Below are positions 1 through 8,961 of a stretch of DNA of 35,617 nt, piece by piece. Both the position numbers and the translations under genes were made by a program. Source of the stretch: a virus; IMG/VR virus record IMGVR_UViG_3300022934_000070, positions 1 to 35,617 of that record; one strand, written 5' to 3'. Every line of letters begins with the position of its first letter. Position 1 is the first letter of the stretch. The notes under the pieces were generated by a model. That model searched no databases, was not told where the DNA came from, and saw nothing but the letters and a program-made list of their open reading frames with translations.

Positions 1-290
1 CTGGTGCAGTGGTACGCATTGCAACGGACGGCACAACATTTGCTGATGTAAACGGTAGCGGCGCACATTTAATGACTGACTCAAACAATGAAGTTGGTTC
101 AATAACACTTAGCGGAACTTTTATTTATAAGTCTACCACCGCAACAACCAAAGTGCATCTTTATGGTTACGCAAATATGGCAGGAGCAAATTATAACATG
201 AACCATGAGGTTGAAAACCTAATAAATAGTACGATTACTTTTGGTGCAACTGCCAGACCGACTTTTCTATCTATCGTGAGGATAGCTTAA
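1..290 (+). CDS. Tail fibre / receptor-binding protein, C-terminal part (5' truncated)
   Basis: An open frame enters from the left edge and ends just before the next gene, so only about the last 95 residues are seen. They are Gly-, Ser- and Thr-rich with alternating beta-strand-like stretches and end in FLSIVRIA, a typical end for beta-sandwich heads of phage fibres. The TAA stop overlaps the ATG of the next fibre gene (TAATG), suggesting translational coupling. The call rests on composition and on neighbouring fibre and fibre-chaperone genes; the actual ligand is unknown. Confidence 0.55.
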   Translation, partial: GAVVRIATDGTTFADVNGSGAHLMTDSNNEVGSITLSGTFIYKSTTATTKVHLYGYANMAGANYNMNHEVENLINSTITFGATARPTFLSIVRIA

Positions 291-838
291 TGGCACTTTC
301 AAAATTAGATGCAGACAGCATTGATTTAACAGATGACTATACGTTTACTGGCACTGTAACAGGGGCTGGTGGCGGTAAGGTGTTGCAGGTAAAGTCTTTT
401 GAATTAACCGACCAATTCAGTTTTAGTACTAATGCAACTTGGACGGATATTACTGGTTTAGATAACTGTTCTATTACCAAGTCTGATGCGGCAAATTATG
501 TCCTTATCCAGATTTCTATAGGTGCGTGGGACGCTAATACAACTAATACTAGGCGTGGCATCCGATTAAGACGTAATAGTTCTGCTTTGGCAGATGCTAC
601 TAATGTTGGCAATAGGCAAAGTGGTATCATGCTAATTATCGACCATCAGTACAATCGCCCAAAACCTGTAGCATTTAGTTACTTAGACAAAACTGGGACA
701 GACACAACTGTAACCTACGGCATCCAAGCACGGCATGAGTCAGGAACGACCTTTATCAATTCGTCGTCTACAGATGACAATATTTCAGGTTATTACCGTG
801 GGTCTAGTACGATAATTCTTACAGAAATAGAGGCATAA
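290..838 (+). CDS. Putative tail fibre / receptor-binding protein (182 aa)
   Basis: The start is preceded by GAGG eight bases upstream and overlaps the previous stop. The N-terminal residues (MALSKLDADSIDLTDDYTFT) resemble the short attachment segment of fibre-tip proteins, followed by a Gly-rich linker (GAGGGK, about 26-31) and a Ser/Thr/Asn-rich beta-strand domain to the end (ILTEIEA). It probably forms a trimeric distal knob on a fibre or spike. Its neighbour downstream is a fibre assembly chaperone, which supports the role. No enzymatic motif is seen; a minor decoration protein is possible. Confidence 0.55.
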   Translation: MALSKLDADSIDLTDDYTFTGTVTGAGGGKVLQVKSFELTDQFSFSTNATWTDITGLDNCSITKSDAANYVLIQISIGAWDANTTNTRRGIRLRRNSSALADATNVGNRQSGIMLIIDHQYNRPKPVAFSYLDKTGTDTTVTYGIQARHESGTTFINSSSTDDNISGYYRGSSTIILTEIEA

Positions 839-841
839 CCA

Positions 842-1168
842 ATGCAACACGAAGCAATTTACGCACTCTACAGCAATGTATCTTCAATCATTGGCGATGG
901 GCCTGACGCTGTTGCTAGGGATGCCGATGGCAACATTGTATCTTTGGATGCCTCTGCGGTAACAACCAAAGAAGCTGAGTTGCTGGCGGCTTATAAGCTG
1001 GACGAATTACGCACAGAGCGTAACCGTTTAATTGCAGAGACTGACTGGTGGGATATGTCTGATACGCCGACAATGACTTCGGCTCAGATTACCTACCGCC
1101 AAGCCCTTCGTGATATCACGAACACATATAGTAGCCTAGATGATGTAGTCTGGCCGGAGAAACCATAA
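842..1168 (+). CDS. Tail-fibre assembly chaperone, copy 1 (Phage_tail_APC-like)
   Basis: The C-terminal half carries the pattern ERNRLIAETDWW, then YRQALRDI, then a terminal WPEKP. This is characteristic of the small tail assembly chaperones encoded next to phage fibre genes. They help fold or trimerise the fibre and are normally absent from the virion. The N-terminal about 50 residues are a variable region that probably matches its partner. A second, shorter copy lies at 1737-1928, so each chaperone may serve the fibre gene before it. The start has GAGG eight bases upstream. Confidence 0.75.
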   Translation: MQHEAIYALYSNVSSIIGDGPDAVARDADGNIVSLDASAVTTKEAELLAAYKLDELRTERNRLIAETDWWDMSDTPTMTSAQITYRQALRDITNTYSSLDDVVWPEKP

Positions 1169-1215
1169 TGGCATACATAGGTAAATCCCCAACAGCCGTG
1201 AGGGTAGATAGATGA
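1168..1215 (+). pseudogene. 15-residue remnant of a YIGKSPT-type fibre gene
   Basis: This short frame encodes MAYIGKSPTAVRVDR. Its first nine residues match the start of the 376-residue fibre protein at 1938 (MPYIGKSPTG) and then it stops. It sits right after chaperone copy 1, as the full gene sits after chaperone copy 2. It therefore looks like the stub of a duplicated fibre gene whose body was replaced. Its GAGGG is well placed as ribosome binding site for the next gene, whose ATG overlaps its TGA (ATGA). It may survive only as a coupling leader. Confidence 0.5.
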
Positions 1216-1736
1216 GTGAAGCAAGAGAAACCGCAGATTTATATCCTAGCATTGTTGAGGGCGTAGGTAGTGGCACAGGCAATTTTTACCGCACTGGCAC
1301 TTTTGTTCCTGTTTGGTCATCTGATGATGCAACAGATGTAACAGCATCAATAACCACAGGCACATACCAAGTACAACATGGGGTTTATATAAGAATTGGT
1401 GATTTAGTGTTTTATCAAATTCATATTAAATCGCCTACTACTTGGACATATACAAACGGTGGTGCTACTGGACAGAGCGTTCGTCTAGTCGGTTTACCCT
1501 TCACTTCAGCAAGTTCTAACGGTGCTTCTGAACAGTGGTCTGGCAGTGTAAGTTTTTTTGATAATATAAGTTTTACAGCATCCTATTCCTTAAAACCCTT
1601 AGTGAGAAATAATACCGATTACATAAGGTTTTATTACAATTCTGGAAACACTTCTAGTAGGTTTCTAACCACATCAATAGACGAAGCCGATTCTGAAGTT
1701 TTTGTCACTGGAACATATAGAACAGAGGATGCGTAG
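1212..1736 (+). CDS. Putative tail fibre / receptor-binding protein (174 aa)
   Basis: The N-terminus MSEARETADLYPSIVEG resembles the opening MSRARDLADLGGSADAG of the 355-residue fibre protein at 3079, suggesting a shared attachment segment. The rest is a Thr/Ser-rich beta domain with GTFVPVW and YIRIGDLVFY, a pattern common in C-terminal fibre domains of marine phages. It precedes chaperone copy 2 and follows the remnant. GAGGG lies seven bases before the start. It is probably an alternative or additional receptor-binding tip. Confidence 0.55.
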   Translation: MSEARETADLYPSIVEGVGSGTGNFYRTGTFVPVWSSDDATDVTASITTGTYQVQHGVYIRIGDLVFYQIHIKSPTTWTYTNGGATGQSVRLVGLPFTSASSNGASEQWSGSVSFFDNISFTASYSLKPLVRNNTDYIRFYYNSGNTSSRFLTTSIDEADSEVFVTGTYRTEDA

Positions 1737-1928
1737 ATGACTGACCTAACAACAGAAAAACAAAACAGAGGTGAACGCAATCGTTTACTTCATGAAACAG
1801 ATTGGTGGGGTGCATCAGATAATACAATGACTGCGGCACAGACTGCATACCGCCAAGCGTTGCGTGACTTACCAGACCACGCTAACTGGCCTGACCTAGC
1901 GGCTAGTGATTGGCCTACTAAACCATAA
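1737..1928 (+). CDS. Tail-fibre assembly chaperone, copy 2 (short)
   Basis: At 63 residues it aligns with the C-terminal half of copy 1: RGERNRLLHETDWWG, YRQALRDL and a final DWPTKP. It lacks the N-terminal region of copy 1, so it is either a minimal chaperone or a trimmed duplicate. It starts immediately after the stop of the preceding fibre gene, consistent with a fibre-plus-chaperone cassette. The reading frame is intact, so it is likely functional. Confidence 0.7.
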   Translation: MTDLTTEKQNRGERNRLLHETDWWGASDNTMTAAQTAYRQALRDLPDHANWPDLAASDWPTKP

Positions 1929-1937
1929 GGAAAAGCT

Positions 1938-3068
1938 ATGCCATACATAGGTAAATCACCAACAGGTTCAGGCGTTAGACAACGCTATCACTTCACTGCT
2001 ACTGGCGGTGAAACATCACTGTCTGGCGCAGATGACAATAGCAAAACACTGAAGTTCACTGACGGTGAATATGTTGATGTATACCTCAACGGTATCCTGC
2101 TTGTGCAAGGCACTGACTATGGCGTAGGTACAGCCAACACAATCAGCAGCCTAGCCGCCCTGTCTAGCGGTGACATTGTAGAAGTTGTAGTGTATGACAT
2201 TTACAATGTAGCTAAGATTAACAGCGAGGCTGTTCGTGCAAGACACTATTACACAGCTACAGGTGGTGAGACATCTATTGGTACTGCACAGATAGCTGGC
2301 CTGTCCTTTGCTGCCAACGCTGAGATTGACGTAAGTCTAAACGGTATTTCACTTGTAGCTGGTACAGACTACAACACCACAACGGCAAACACTGTAGGTG
2401 GTCTGTCTGCGCTGACTGCTGGGCAGGTAGTTGAGATTGTTATATATGAGAAGTTCCAGCTTGCTGACACAGTAAGTAAGGCAAGTGGTGGTACGTTTAA
2501 TGGCGGTGTTACATTTACCAGTGCAGCTACAGCTACTGGCGGCCTAAACGTAGGCACAATCAAAGATGCTACTGGCACAACTACAGCTATGACTATTGAT
2601 AGCAACGGTCTAATCCAGCCAAAGCAAATAGCGTTTCAAGTAGCAGCGACTGATATTGACCAATCGATATCCGCTTCAACGAATACAATAATACAATTTA
2701 ATTCTACGCCTGAGTTTGATACTGGTGGGTATTGGGACGCTACAAATCATAGATATACACCACAAGTTGCTGGTTGGTACTTTTTTAGCGGTGCAATTAG
2801 ATTGGTAATGAGTACCATCAATGGTGTTCTTAGTTTGAATGTTTCTAAAAACGGTTTAACTACTGCGGATAATCTTTTAAGAATACAGCTACAGTATGAT
2901 GGTGACAGATTGTATAATGGTAATTATCCGTTGCCTAGTGGGATGCTACATTTAAATGGTTCAACTGATTACGTTGATGTATTTATCAATACAGAAGAAG
3001 CATCGACTGCAAGTGACCAAGTTAACGTTAAATCATTTTTTAGCGGCTTCTTAGTACACGCAACTTAA
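1938..3068 (+). CDS. Tail fibre protein with two repeats and a C1q-like head (376 aa)
   Basis: Three parts are visible. An attachment segment MPYIGKSPTG is followed by two tandem homologous beta repeats (about 17-89 and 103-172), each with TATGGETS, a VxLNG(I)xLVxGTDY core and an EVVVYD/EIVIYE end. After a Ser/Thr linker, residues about 230-376 form a C1q-like beta-sandwich (FDTGGYWDATNHRYTPQVAG, final FFSGFLVHAT). Such heads form trimers and bind host surface ligands. An AAGGA ribosome site lies six bases before the ATG. It is probably the main or a long fibre. Confidence 0.7.
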   Translation: MPYIGKSPTGSGVRQRYHFTATGGETSLSGADDNSKTLKFTDGEYVDVYLNGILLVQGTDYGVGTANTISSLAALSSGDIVEVVVYDIYNVAKINSEAVRARHYYTATGGETSIGTAQIAGLSFAANAEIDVSLNGISLVAGTDYNTTTANTVGGLSALTAGQVVEIVIYEKFQLADTVSKASGGTFNGGVTFTSAATATGGLNVGTIKDATGTTTAMTIDSNGLIQPKQIAFQVAATDIDQSISASTNTIIQFNSTPEFDTGGYWDATNHRYTPQVAGWYFFSGAIRLVMSTINGVLSLNVSKNGLTTADNLLRIQLQYDGDRLYNGNYPLPSGMLHLNGSTDYVDVFINTEEASTASDQVNVKSFFSGFLVHAT

Positions 3069-3078
3069 GGATAAAGAT

Positions 3079-4146
3079 ATGAGCAGAGCCAGAGACTTAG
3101 CAGATTTAGGTGGTAGCGCAGATGCGGGTGGCCTGACAGGTCGCAACCTCATTATTAATGGTGCGATGACTGTGGCACAGCGTGGCACCAGTAGCACAAC
3201 CAATGGTTATGGAAGCGTTGATAGATTTGAAAATAGTTATAGTGGTGGCACTGTAACAGGTTCACAGGAAAGTTTAACATCAAGTGATGCGCCTTATGCG
3301 TTGGGTTTTAGAAATTACTTTAGACAAACAAATACAGCTACCACATCTGGTGCCGCTGATTATCGGCAACTAATTCACAAAATTGAATCGCAAAACATTG
3401 CTAAATCTGGCTGGAATTACACAAGTACAAGCAGTTATATAACAGTTAGTTGCTGGGTTCGTTCAAGTGTTGCTGGTAAGTGTGGTTTTTATTTGCTTAC
3501 ATTTGATTCACCAAGTTATCAATTTGCTTTCACAGAAACATTAGTGGCTAATACTTGGACAAAAATAACTAAAACAATTCCCGGCAATTCTAATTTAGTG
3601 TTTAACAATGATACTGGTGCTGGTGTGGGCTTTCAACCTGTTCCGTGGTTTGGAACGGATTATACAGACAGTGGTGCAACTTTAGATAGTTGGGTTGCAC
3701 AAGACACGACAGCATATTTGCCTGATGACTTAGCAGATTGGGCCGGAACATCTAACGCAACTTTTGATGTGACAGGGATGCAAATAGAAGTTGGCTCGAC
3801 AGCCACGCCGTTTGAACATGAAGACTACGGCACTACACTTAGAAAATGTCAAAGATACTTTGAACTGTTAGGTCATGCTATGCGTGGCACTACAGACTCA
3901 TTTTCCCTAATGTCTTTACCTTTTAATGCGGCAACAGGTAATCAATGGACAGACATACCGTTTATGGTAGAAAAACGAGCCGCCCCTACATCTATAGTTG
4001 CTTTTAATGGGTATACTGTGCCAACCACCACAGGGTTAGGTTTAAGCACCAATGGCGCAACATTGTACCATACTTCTCAAATGATGTTTAAAAAAGTAGG
4101 CGGTAGTGACGGAGATGCAGTTGCTTCAGTCAGTGCGGAGATATAG
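3079..4146 (+). CDS. Tail fibre / carbohydrate-binding virion protein (355 aa)
   Basis: The N-terminal region has GRNLIINGAMTVAQRG followed by a VDRFE segment. The middle has a jelly-roll-like stretch (ETLVANTWTKITKTIPG), and residues about 235-260 read FDVTGMQIEVGSTATPFEHE, then LRKCQRYFE. This combination recurs in marine phage fibre proteins with a carbohydrate-binding-module-like domain. The C-terminus (about 265-355) is the likely variable ligand-binding tip. AAGGA precedes the ATG by seven bases. No hydrolase residues can be assigned, so it is called binding rather than degrading. Confidence 0.6.
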   Translation: MSRARDLADLGGSADAGGLTGRNLIINGAMTVAQRGTSSTTNGYGSVDRFENSYSGGTVTGSQESLTSSDAPYALGFRNYFRQTNTATTSGAADYRQLIHKIESQNIAKSGWNYTSTSSYITVSCWVRSSVAGKCGFYLLTFDSPSYQFAFTETLVANTWTKITKTIPGNSNLVFNNDTGAGVGFQPVPWFGTDYTDSGATLDSWVAQDTTAYLPDDLADWAGTSNATFDVTGMQIEVGSTATPFEHEDYGTTLRKCQRYFELLGHAMRGTTDSFSLMSLPFNAATGNQWTDIPFMVEKRAAPTSIVAFNGYTVPTTTGLGLSTNGATLYHTSQMMFKKVGGSDGDAVASVSAEI

Positions 4147-4148
4147 AA

Positions 4149-4361
4149 ATGTTTGCTAATAAGTTTAATTTTGCATCAGCACAATATATCAGCGGCACAG
4201 ATATAGACGGTAATCCATTAATAAATAATGTAGTGAAAGCTGTACATGCAGATGGCGCACAGGCACTAATTCCTGCTAAAGTAGGAAATGAAGAATATGA
4301 CCATCTTCTTGCCAGACACAATGACCCTGACGATGCCTTTACCATAGCGGATGCTGACTAA
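4149..4361 (+). CDS. Hypothetical protein (70 aa) after the fibre genes
   Basis: The product is not recognised. It is soluble and acidic at its C-terminus (DPDDAFTIADAD) and has no cysteine or membrane segment. The ATG follows the fibre stop by two bases with CGGAG eight bases upstream. Its own stop overlaps the next ATG (TAATG), so it sits in a coupled string between the fibre genes and a membrane protein. Related small proteins after fibre genes are sometimes virion accessory proteins; nothing here proves that. Confidence 0.6.
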   Translation: MFANKFNFASAQYISGTDIDGNPLINNVVKAVHADGAQALIPAKVGNEEYDHLLARHNDPDDAFTIADAD

Positions 4362-4585
4362 TGGAAATGACCAGCCTTGTAGATATACTGCTTGGCTTGC
4401 TTGCTGCAGGTGGTGCATGGTGGGCTAACAGCACCAGCCGTGAGCAAAAAAGATTAGAGATATTGTTAAACAAAACACGTGAAGAGTATGCTACCCGTGA
4501 AGACGTACGCAGTGACGTACGCCAAGTAATGGAAGCATTGCACCGTGTCGAAGATAAACTAGACAGAGTTTTACAAAGGGACTAA
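4361..4585 (+). CDS. Small membrane-anchored coiled-coil protein (74 aa)
   Basis: Residues about 5-22 (SLVDILLGLLAAGGAWW) form one hydrophobic helix. The rest is charged and heptad-like (LEILLNKTREEY, then VMEALHRVEDKLDRVL), giving a short coiled coil. This N-terminal anchor with a charged coiled coil occurs in phage holin-like and inner-membrane spanin-like proteins, so a lysis role is possible. No endolysin or outer spanin is adjacent, so this is not asserted. The start is coupled to the previous stop. Confidence 0.55.
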   Translation: MEMTSLVDILLGLLAAGGAWWANSTSREQKRLEILLNKTREEYATREDVRSDVRQVMEALHRVEDKLDRVLQRD

Positions 4586-4588
4586 TTC

Positions 4589-6559
4589 ATGGCAATGTTC
4601 AAAGCATTTAAGCCTAGTGGCATGGAAAAGATAGCACGTTCTATGGGCTATCAGGGTAATATGCAAGGGTTCCAAAACTTTCTGGCTACTAACCCTGCTA
4701 GACAACAGCAGATGGATATGTACACTAGCAAAGCTATGCAGATGGCTAAAGGTGGTGTAGTTAAGAAGTTTCAAACAGGCGGTTCCGCATCCGCAAAAAA
4801 TGATTTACCAGATAACGTAGCCACTACAGGTGTTACAGGTGCAGGCGGTACACCTATTGCCACAGTACCAGAAGGAACTGATAAAGGTCCCGGTGTAACA
4901 GACTTTAGTGTACAGCAAATGTATAGCCCCGGTGTGCCGCTTGGTGGTGAAACTATCGCTTCGGGTGTTCAGTATGATACATCACAAGACGTACAAGCAG
5001 GTACAGGAACTGTATATGGAACGGTAGCTACACCTACAGCTATAACAGGCACTGCTCAAGCAGGTATGCCTACGCCTACGGGTGCTAACCTAATGCAAGC
5101 TGACACTGTATCTGCAGATGTCGATGCTGCTATAAATGCTACAAGTGCGGCACAAGCTAATCCACAAGACCCACGTGCGCAAATAACTGCAGCGCAGCAG
5201 ACACAATCTTCTGTAGGCAATCTACAGGCAGCACAGGGCAACGCCTTTCTAATAAACAATCCCGTACAAAGACAATTACAAAATGGTGAACTAATTAGCG
5301 GCACAGGTGTTGATGCTGCTAAAGCTGCTGCACTTACTGCACAAACGCAAGCTGCTGCAGCCACAGCTAATCCATCTGCACAGACTATGGTGGCTAACCA
5401 GCTTGATGGTTTGATGCAGCAGTTTCAAGGTGCTAATCCACCAGCATGGGCTGCAGGGGCTATGAGGGCAGCTACAGCAGCTATGGCTGCTCGTGGGTTA
5501 GGTGCATCATCTCTTGCTGGTCAGGCCATTGTACAAGCTGCTATGGAGTCTGCACTGCCTATTGCACAGGCAGATGCCCAGACTATTGCTAGTTTTGAAG
5601 CACAAAATTTATCTAATAGACAACAAGCGTCAATGCTGGCTGCAGAGCAACGTGCTAAGTTTATGGGTCAAGAGTTTGACCAGACATTCCAAGCAAAGGT
5701 AATGAACGCTAGTAAGATTAGCGACATTGCCAATCAGAACTTTACAGCAGAGCAGCAAGTACAGCTAGAAAATTCACGTGCTGTTAACACGATGAACCTG
5801 CAAAACTTGTCTAATAGACAGGCTCTTGTAATGGCTGAAGCTGCTGCACTGGCACAACTTGATACAGCTAACTTAAATAATCGTCAACAAGCCGCTGTAC
5901 AGAATGCGCAGAACTTCTTGCAAGTTGATATGGCTAACCTGTCTAATCGGCAGCAAACAGATTTGTTTAAAGCACAGCAGCGTGTACAAGCATTGTTTAC
6001 AGACCAAGCTGCAGAAAATGCGGCACGTCAATTTAATGCGTCTAGTCAAAATCAAGTTGACCAGTTCTTTGCTAACTTGTCTAGCCAAGTTGGACAGTTT
6101 AATGCTACACAGCAAAATGCACAGGCGCAATTTAATGCAGGTCAAGCAAATACAATTGCACGTTTTAATGCAGAACTAAACAATCAGCGTGACCAGTTCA
6201 ACGCACAGAACCAACTTGTAATTGCACAAGCAAATGCTCAGTGGCGTAGGCAGATTGCTACGGCAGATACAGCAGCTATCAATCGTGCTAATGAACTAAA
6301 TGCTTCAGCAGTATTAGGTATTAGTAAACAAGCCTACGATAATCTGTGGGGGTATTATGCTGACACTATGGAGTGGGCATGGACATCTGCAGAAAACAAT
6401 GCAGAACGCTTGGTTCAAATGGCTATTGCAGAACTGGATGCAAAAGCACGTAAGGATTTAGGCAAGATGCAAATTGATGCAGAAGAAAGCGGTGCAATTG
6501 GTGGATTTATTATGGATATGTTTATGAGTCCATTTACTGGCGGCTTTAGCCTGTTTTAA
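4589..6559 (+). CDS. Gln/Ala-rich repeat virion protein (656 aa)
   Basis: The start MAMFKAFKPSGMEKIARSMG is a recognisable opening of a structural protein in marine phages. Residues 52-65 contain MAKGGVVKKFQTGG, a Gly-Lys motif shared with proteins at the right end of the window. Residues about 330-560 are an imperfect repeat array of NLSNRQ, NLNNRQQA, FNA and QFNAxQ units predicted to form long helices. The C-terminus is hydrophobic (GGFIMDMFMSPFTGGFSLF). It is plausibly an internal virion or ejection protein. AAGGG lies eight bases before the ATG. Confidence 0.55.
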   Translation: MAMFKAFKPSGMEKIARSMGYQGNMQGFQNFLATNPARQQQMDMYTSKAMQMAKGGVVKKFQTGGSASAKNDLPDNVATTGVTGAGGTPIATVPEGTDKGPGVTDFSVQQMYSPGVPLGGETIASGVQYDTSQDVQAGTGTVYGTVATPTAITGTAQAGMPTPTGANLMQADTVSADVDAAINATSAAQANPQDPRAQITAAQQTQSSVGNLQAAQGNAFLINNPVQRQLQNGELISGTGVDAAKAAALTAQTQAAAATANPSAQTMVANQLDGLMQQFQGANPPAWAAGAMRAATAAMAARGLGASSLAGQAIVQAAMESALPIAQADAQTIASFEAQNLSNRQQASMLAAEQRAKFMGQEFDQTFQAKVMNASKISDIANQNFTAEQQVQLENSRAVNTMNLQNLSNRQALVMAEAAALAQLDTANLNNRQQAAVQNAQNFLQVDMANLSNRQQTDLFKAQQRVQALFTDQAAENAARQFNASSQNQVDQFFANLSSQVGQFNATQQNAQAQFNAGQANTIARFNAELNNQRDQFNAQNQLVIAQANAQWRRQIATADTAAINRANELNASAVLGISKQAYDNLWGYYADTMEWAWTSAENNAERLVQMAIAELDAKARKDLGKMQIDAEESGAIGGFIMDMFMSPFTGGFSLF

Positions 6560-6571
6560 TGAGGTAATGTT

Positions 6572-6790
6572 ATGAGTTTTGAAAGACAGCCCGGTAGACT
6601 TGCTACTATAAATCTTAGAAAGCAACTTGATGTTATGATGAAAACATCTGAAGCTGCTAAACAAAAACCGACAAAGGGTCTTCTTACGCCACAAAAACCT
6701 ACGCTTGAAAAGCAAGATGAAAATGTGACAGAAACACAGCGTGTGTTAAATTACATGGAAGCTATTAGAAAGAGTATGACAACGGTATAA
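6572..6790 (+). CDS. Hypothetical protein (72 aa)
   Basis: A short, basic, Lys/Gln-rich protein (KTSEAAKQKPTKGLLTPQKP) without membrane segments or cysteines. It is not recognised. GAGG is seven bases before the ATG. It lies between two probable virion proteins and is likely co-transcribed with them, which is the only clue to its role. Confidence 0.6.
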   Translation: MSFERQPGRLATINLRKQLDVMMKTSEAAKQKPTKGLLTPQKPTLEKQDENVTETQRVLNYMEAIRKSMTTV

Positions 6791-6794
6791 CAAA

Positions 6795-7289
6795 ATGGCA
6801 TTTAGAAAAGTACAGGATTTTGATGCGCCTATTCCCGGCATGGCTATGACACATGGTCTGGGCGATAGACCTTGGCAACAACCATCTCAATACAACACAA
6901 TAGAAGAGGCAATAGAGTTTTATATTCCTCGTTTAGCAGACAACAAGTTTGCACAGCGTATGCTGGACATTATTGAGCGTGGTGTTCCGATTACTTCTCT
7001 GGCAGAAACAATGACTCTAGGTGGGGTGATGCAGGGTTTGCATACTATTGATGTAGCAATTTTGTTAAACCCAATCCTAGTAGAGTTTATGGAAGGTATG
7101 GCTAAACAAGCTGAAATTGACTATAAATTGGGCGACACAGATGACGATGAAAAAGAACCTGATGGTTTTGTTCTTCGGGAAGCTATGCAATCTTTGCAGA
7201 AAACAGATATAGAAGATATTGATGACGAAGAAGAAGAAGAGCCAGAAGAAAAACCATCTGGCGGTCTAATGTCACGTAGAGGTATATAA
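6795..7289 (+). CDS. Conserved-type virion-region protein with acidic tail (164 aa)
   Basis: Residues 1-115 look globular: IPGMAMTHGLGDRPWQQP, a helical stretch, then LGGVMQGLHTIDVAILLNPIL. From about 116 onward the chain is strongly acidic, with a run of Asp/Glu (DIDDEEEEEPEE), and ends GGLMSRRGI. The C-terminal GGLMxRRG resembles the Gly-Lys/Arg motifs of neighbouring virion proteins. There is no strong ribosome site; the start is four bases after the previous stop, so coupling is likely. Function unknown. Confidence 0.55.
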   Translation: MAFRKVQDFDAPIPGMAMTHGLGDRPWQQPSQYNTIEEAIEFYIPRLADNKFAQRMLDIIERGVPITSLAETMTLGGVMQGLHTIDVAILLNPILVEFMEGMAKQAEIDYKLGDTDDDEKEPDGFVLREAMQSLQKTDIEDIDDEEEEEPEEKPSGGLMSRRGI

Positions 7290-7290
7290 G

Positions 7291-8952
7291 ATGGGCTTAA
7301 AATCATACCTAGCTGGTGCAGCAAAGCGCGGTTCAGAAAGACTTAAAACATTAGAGGACGATGCCAAAACCCTGATAACAACAGAGGCTGGGCGTATCGC
7401 TAATGAAATTGCAGAAAAGCGCAAGCAACGCATTAAAGATAAACTTGATTACAGTAAAAAAGCTAGAGAACTAAAATCAATGTATAACTTATCTGATGGA
7501 CAAGTTGAAACTGTGTTAGCTGGTGGATTAGAAAATGCTGCTGCATTTACAAGTGCTATTAAAGCGGGTGAGGCTAGAGCATATGCCGCAGATAAAACAA
7601 AACCATTTGACGCAAATCAATACGCACAGAGTTTGTTTACAACAACACAACAAATGGAAGGACGTGGCATAGGGCAGCAAGCAGAAGCATTTGCAGCACT
7701 GTCTGGTGGTCCTATAGCAATTGACCAAACGGCTTCTACTTCTTCTATTATGGGACAGCTACGTGCTATGGGTGCTAGAGGTGGAGATGACTTTGTATCA
7801 TCATCTCTTGCTGCGCAAACACGTGCCTTGGGCGGAGAGTTGCCACAAGAGTTTACAGGTGCAGAACTTGGGACTACAGGTATGACAGTAAAAGGATTAG
7901 GTGGTATGTCTCCTGCCGACCTTATTGCTCTTGAACAGGCGCAAGCTAAAGCAGACTTGACTACTGCACAAGTTGGTACAGAAACAGAAACTGCAAAGTT
8001 ACGCAGTGCGCAAGCTAAAAACGTATTTGCAGAAACAGACCTTACTAGGGCTAAGATAGAGACAGCAAACATCACAAACAAAAACTTAGAGGAACGGCTA
8101 GACTTGGATGCGGATAAACTTCGTGAAGAAGTCCGACAAATTACTGCGAATATAGGTTTAACAGAAGCACGTACAGATACAGAAGGGCTTTCTGCTGACA
8201 AGTTAGAGAAAGAACTGTCTCTATTAGACAAGTATGGCGAACAAGAACGACAGGCTGCTCTTGATTTGCTTGAAGCGCAAATATATGAAAAGGGCAATGC
8301 TTCTGACCTTGAAGGTTATCAAGTAATGCAGTTGCGTAAACAGGATGACTTGATTGCAAAAATAAATAATCCAGAAACACCAGCTACAGAAAAAGCTGCC
8401 CTAGAACAACAGCTAAAAGACTCACAAAAACGTGTAGCAGACGCAGCAATAGCTTTGTCAGATACCACTGATTCATCGAATTACTTTAGCAAGTCTAGCG
8501 AAGACCAAATCTTTAATCGTATGATTCAACGTAATGCACAGGCTCTTGACATTGGTGGAGAGATGGGTCCATTTGGTGCAGAAATTGCCTTGTCTCTTGG
8601 CACAGGTAAAATGCCTCAATACTTTACTGCTGTTTCTAATTCTATTGATGAATTTGCTAGTAGGTTTGGTGACAGCGCACGGGGCAGAAGGGCATATACA
8701 GCTTTTGCTACATCATTTGACAAACAACTTCGCGCCTTTGCAAATAGTGAAGGTTTTGTAGACGGCGAATTTACCAATCATGGCATGAAGTCTGAAGCAG
8801 ACCTTGAGTCATTGGAACAAACTTTTGGTCAAGATGGTGGTGCTAAACCCGGAGATGTTGCTATTGCAACTATTGATGGGCGTACAACATATTTTGTAAT
8901 GACACCCGCTGGCGAATTTGTTGGGGGTATTGGGCAAGAAGAAACGCAATAA
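7291..8952 (+). CDS. Coiled-coil internal virion-type protein (553 aa)
   Basis: It begins MGLKSYLAGAAKRGSERLK and is helical over most of its length. Residues about 210-310 form a long heptad-rich coiled coil (TTAQVGTETETAKLRSAQ and following), then a second helical stretch to about 385. A globular C-terminal domain holds GQDGGAKPGDVAIATIDGRT, which resembles a short SH3-like beta segment. Gene order, next to the largest protein of the module, matches the internal core/ejection proteins of podoviruses such as T7 gp15 and gp16. No direct homology is claimed. AGAGG lies eight bases before the ATG. Confidence 0.5.
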   Translation: MGLKSYLAGAAKRGSERLKTLEDDAKTLITTEAGRIANEIAEKRKQRIKDKLDYSKKARELKSMYNLSDGQVETVLAGGLENAAAFTSAIKAGEARAYAADKTKPFDANQYAQSLFTTTQQMEGRGIGQQAEAFAALSGGPIAIDQTASTSSIMGQLRAMGARGGDDFVSSSLAAQTRALGGELPQEFTGAELGTTGMTVKGLGGMSPADLIALEQAQAKADLTTAQVGTETETAKLRSAQAKNVFAETDLTRAKIETANITNKNLEERLDLDADKLREEVRQITANIGLTEARTDTEGLSADKLEKELSLLDKYGEQERQAALDLLEAQIYEKGNASDLEGYQVMQLRKQDDLIAKINNPETPATEKAALEQQLKDSQKRVADAAIALSDTTDSSNYFSKSSEDQIFNRMIQRNAQALDIGGEMGPFGAEIALSLGTGKMPQYFTAVSNSIDEFASRFGDSARGRRAYTAFATSFDKQLRAFANSEGFVDGEFTNHGMKSEADLESLEQTFGQDGGAKPGDVAIATIDGRTTYFVMTPAGEFVGGIGQEETQ

Positions 8953-8961
8953 GGATTTGAT

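Noticed and set aside
4361-4585. Definite holin or spanin
   Set aside because: Topology fits, but no endolysin or partner lies nearby and the family could not be recognised, so only a general membrane protein call is made.
7617-8297. Long antisense frame (226 codons) opposite the coiled-coil gene
   Set aside because: Ser/Ala/Arg low-complexity translation typical of the reverse of a helical gene, no ribosome site, and it opposes a solid + gene.
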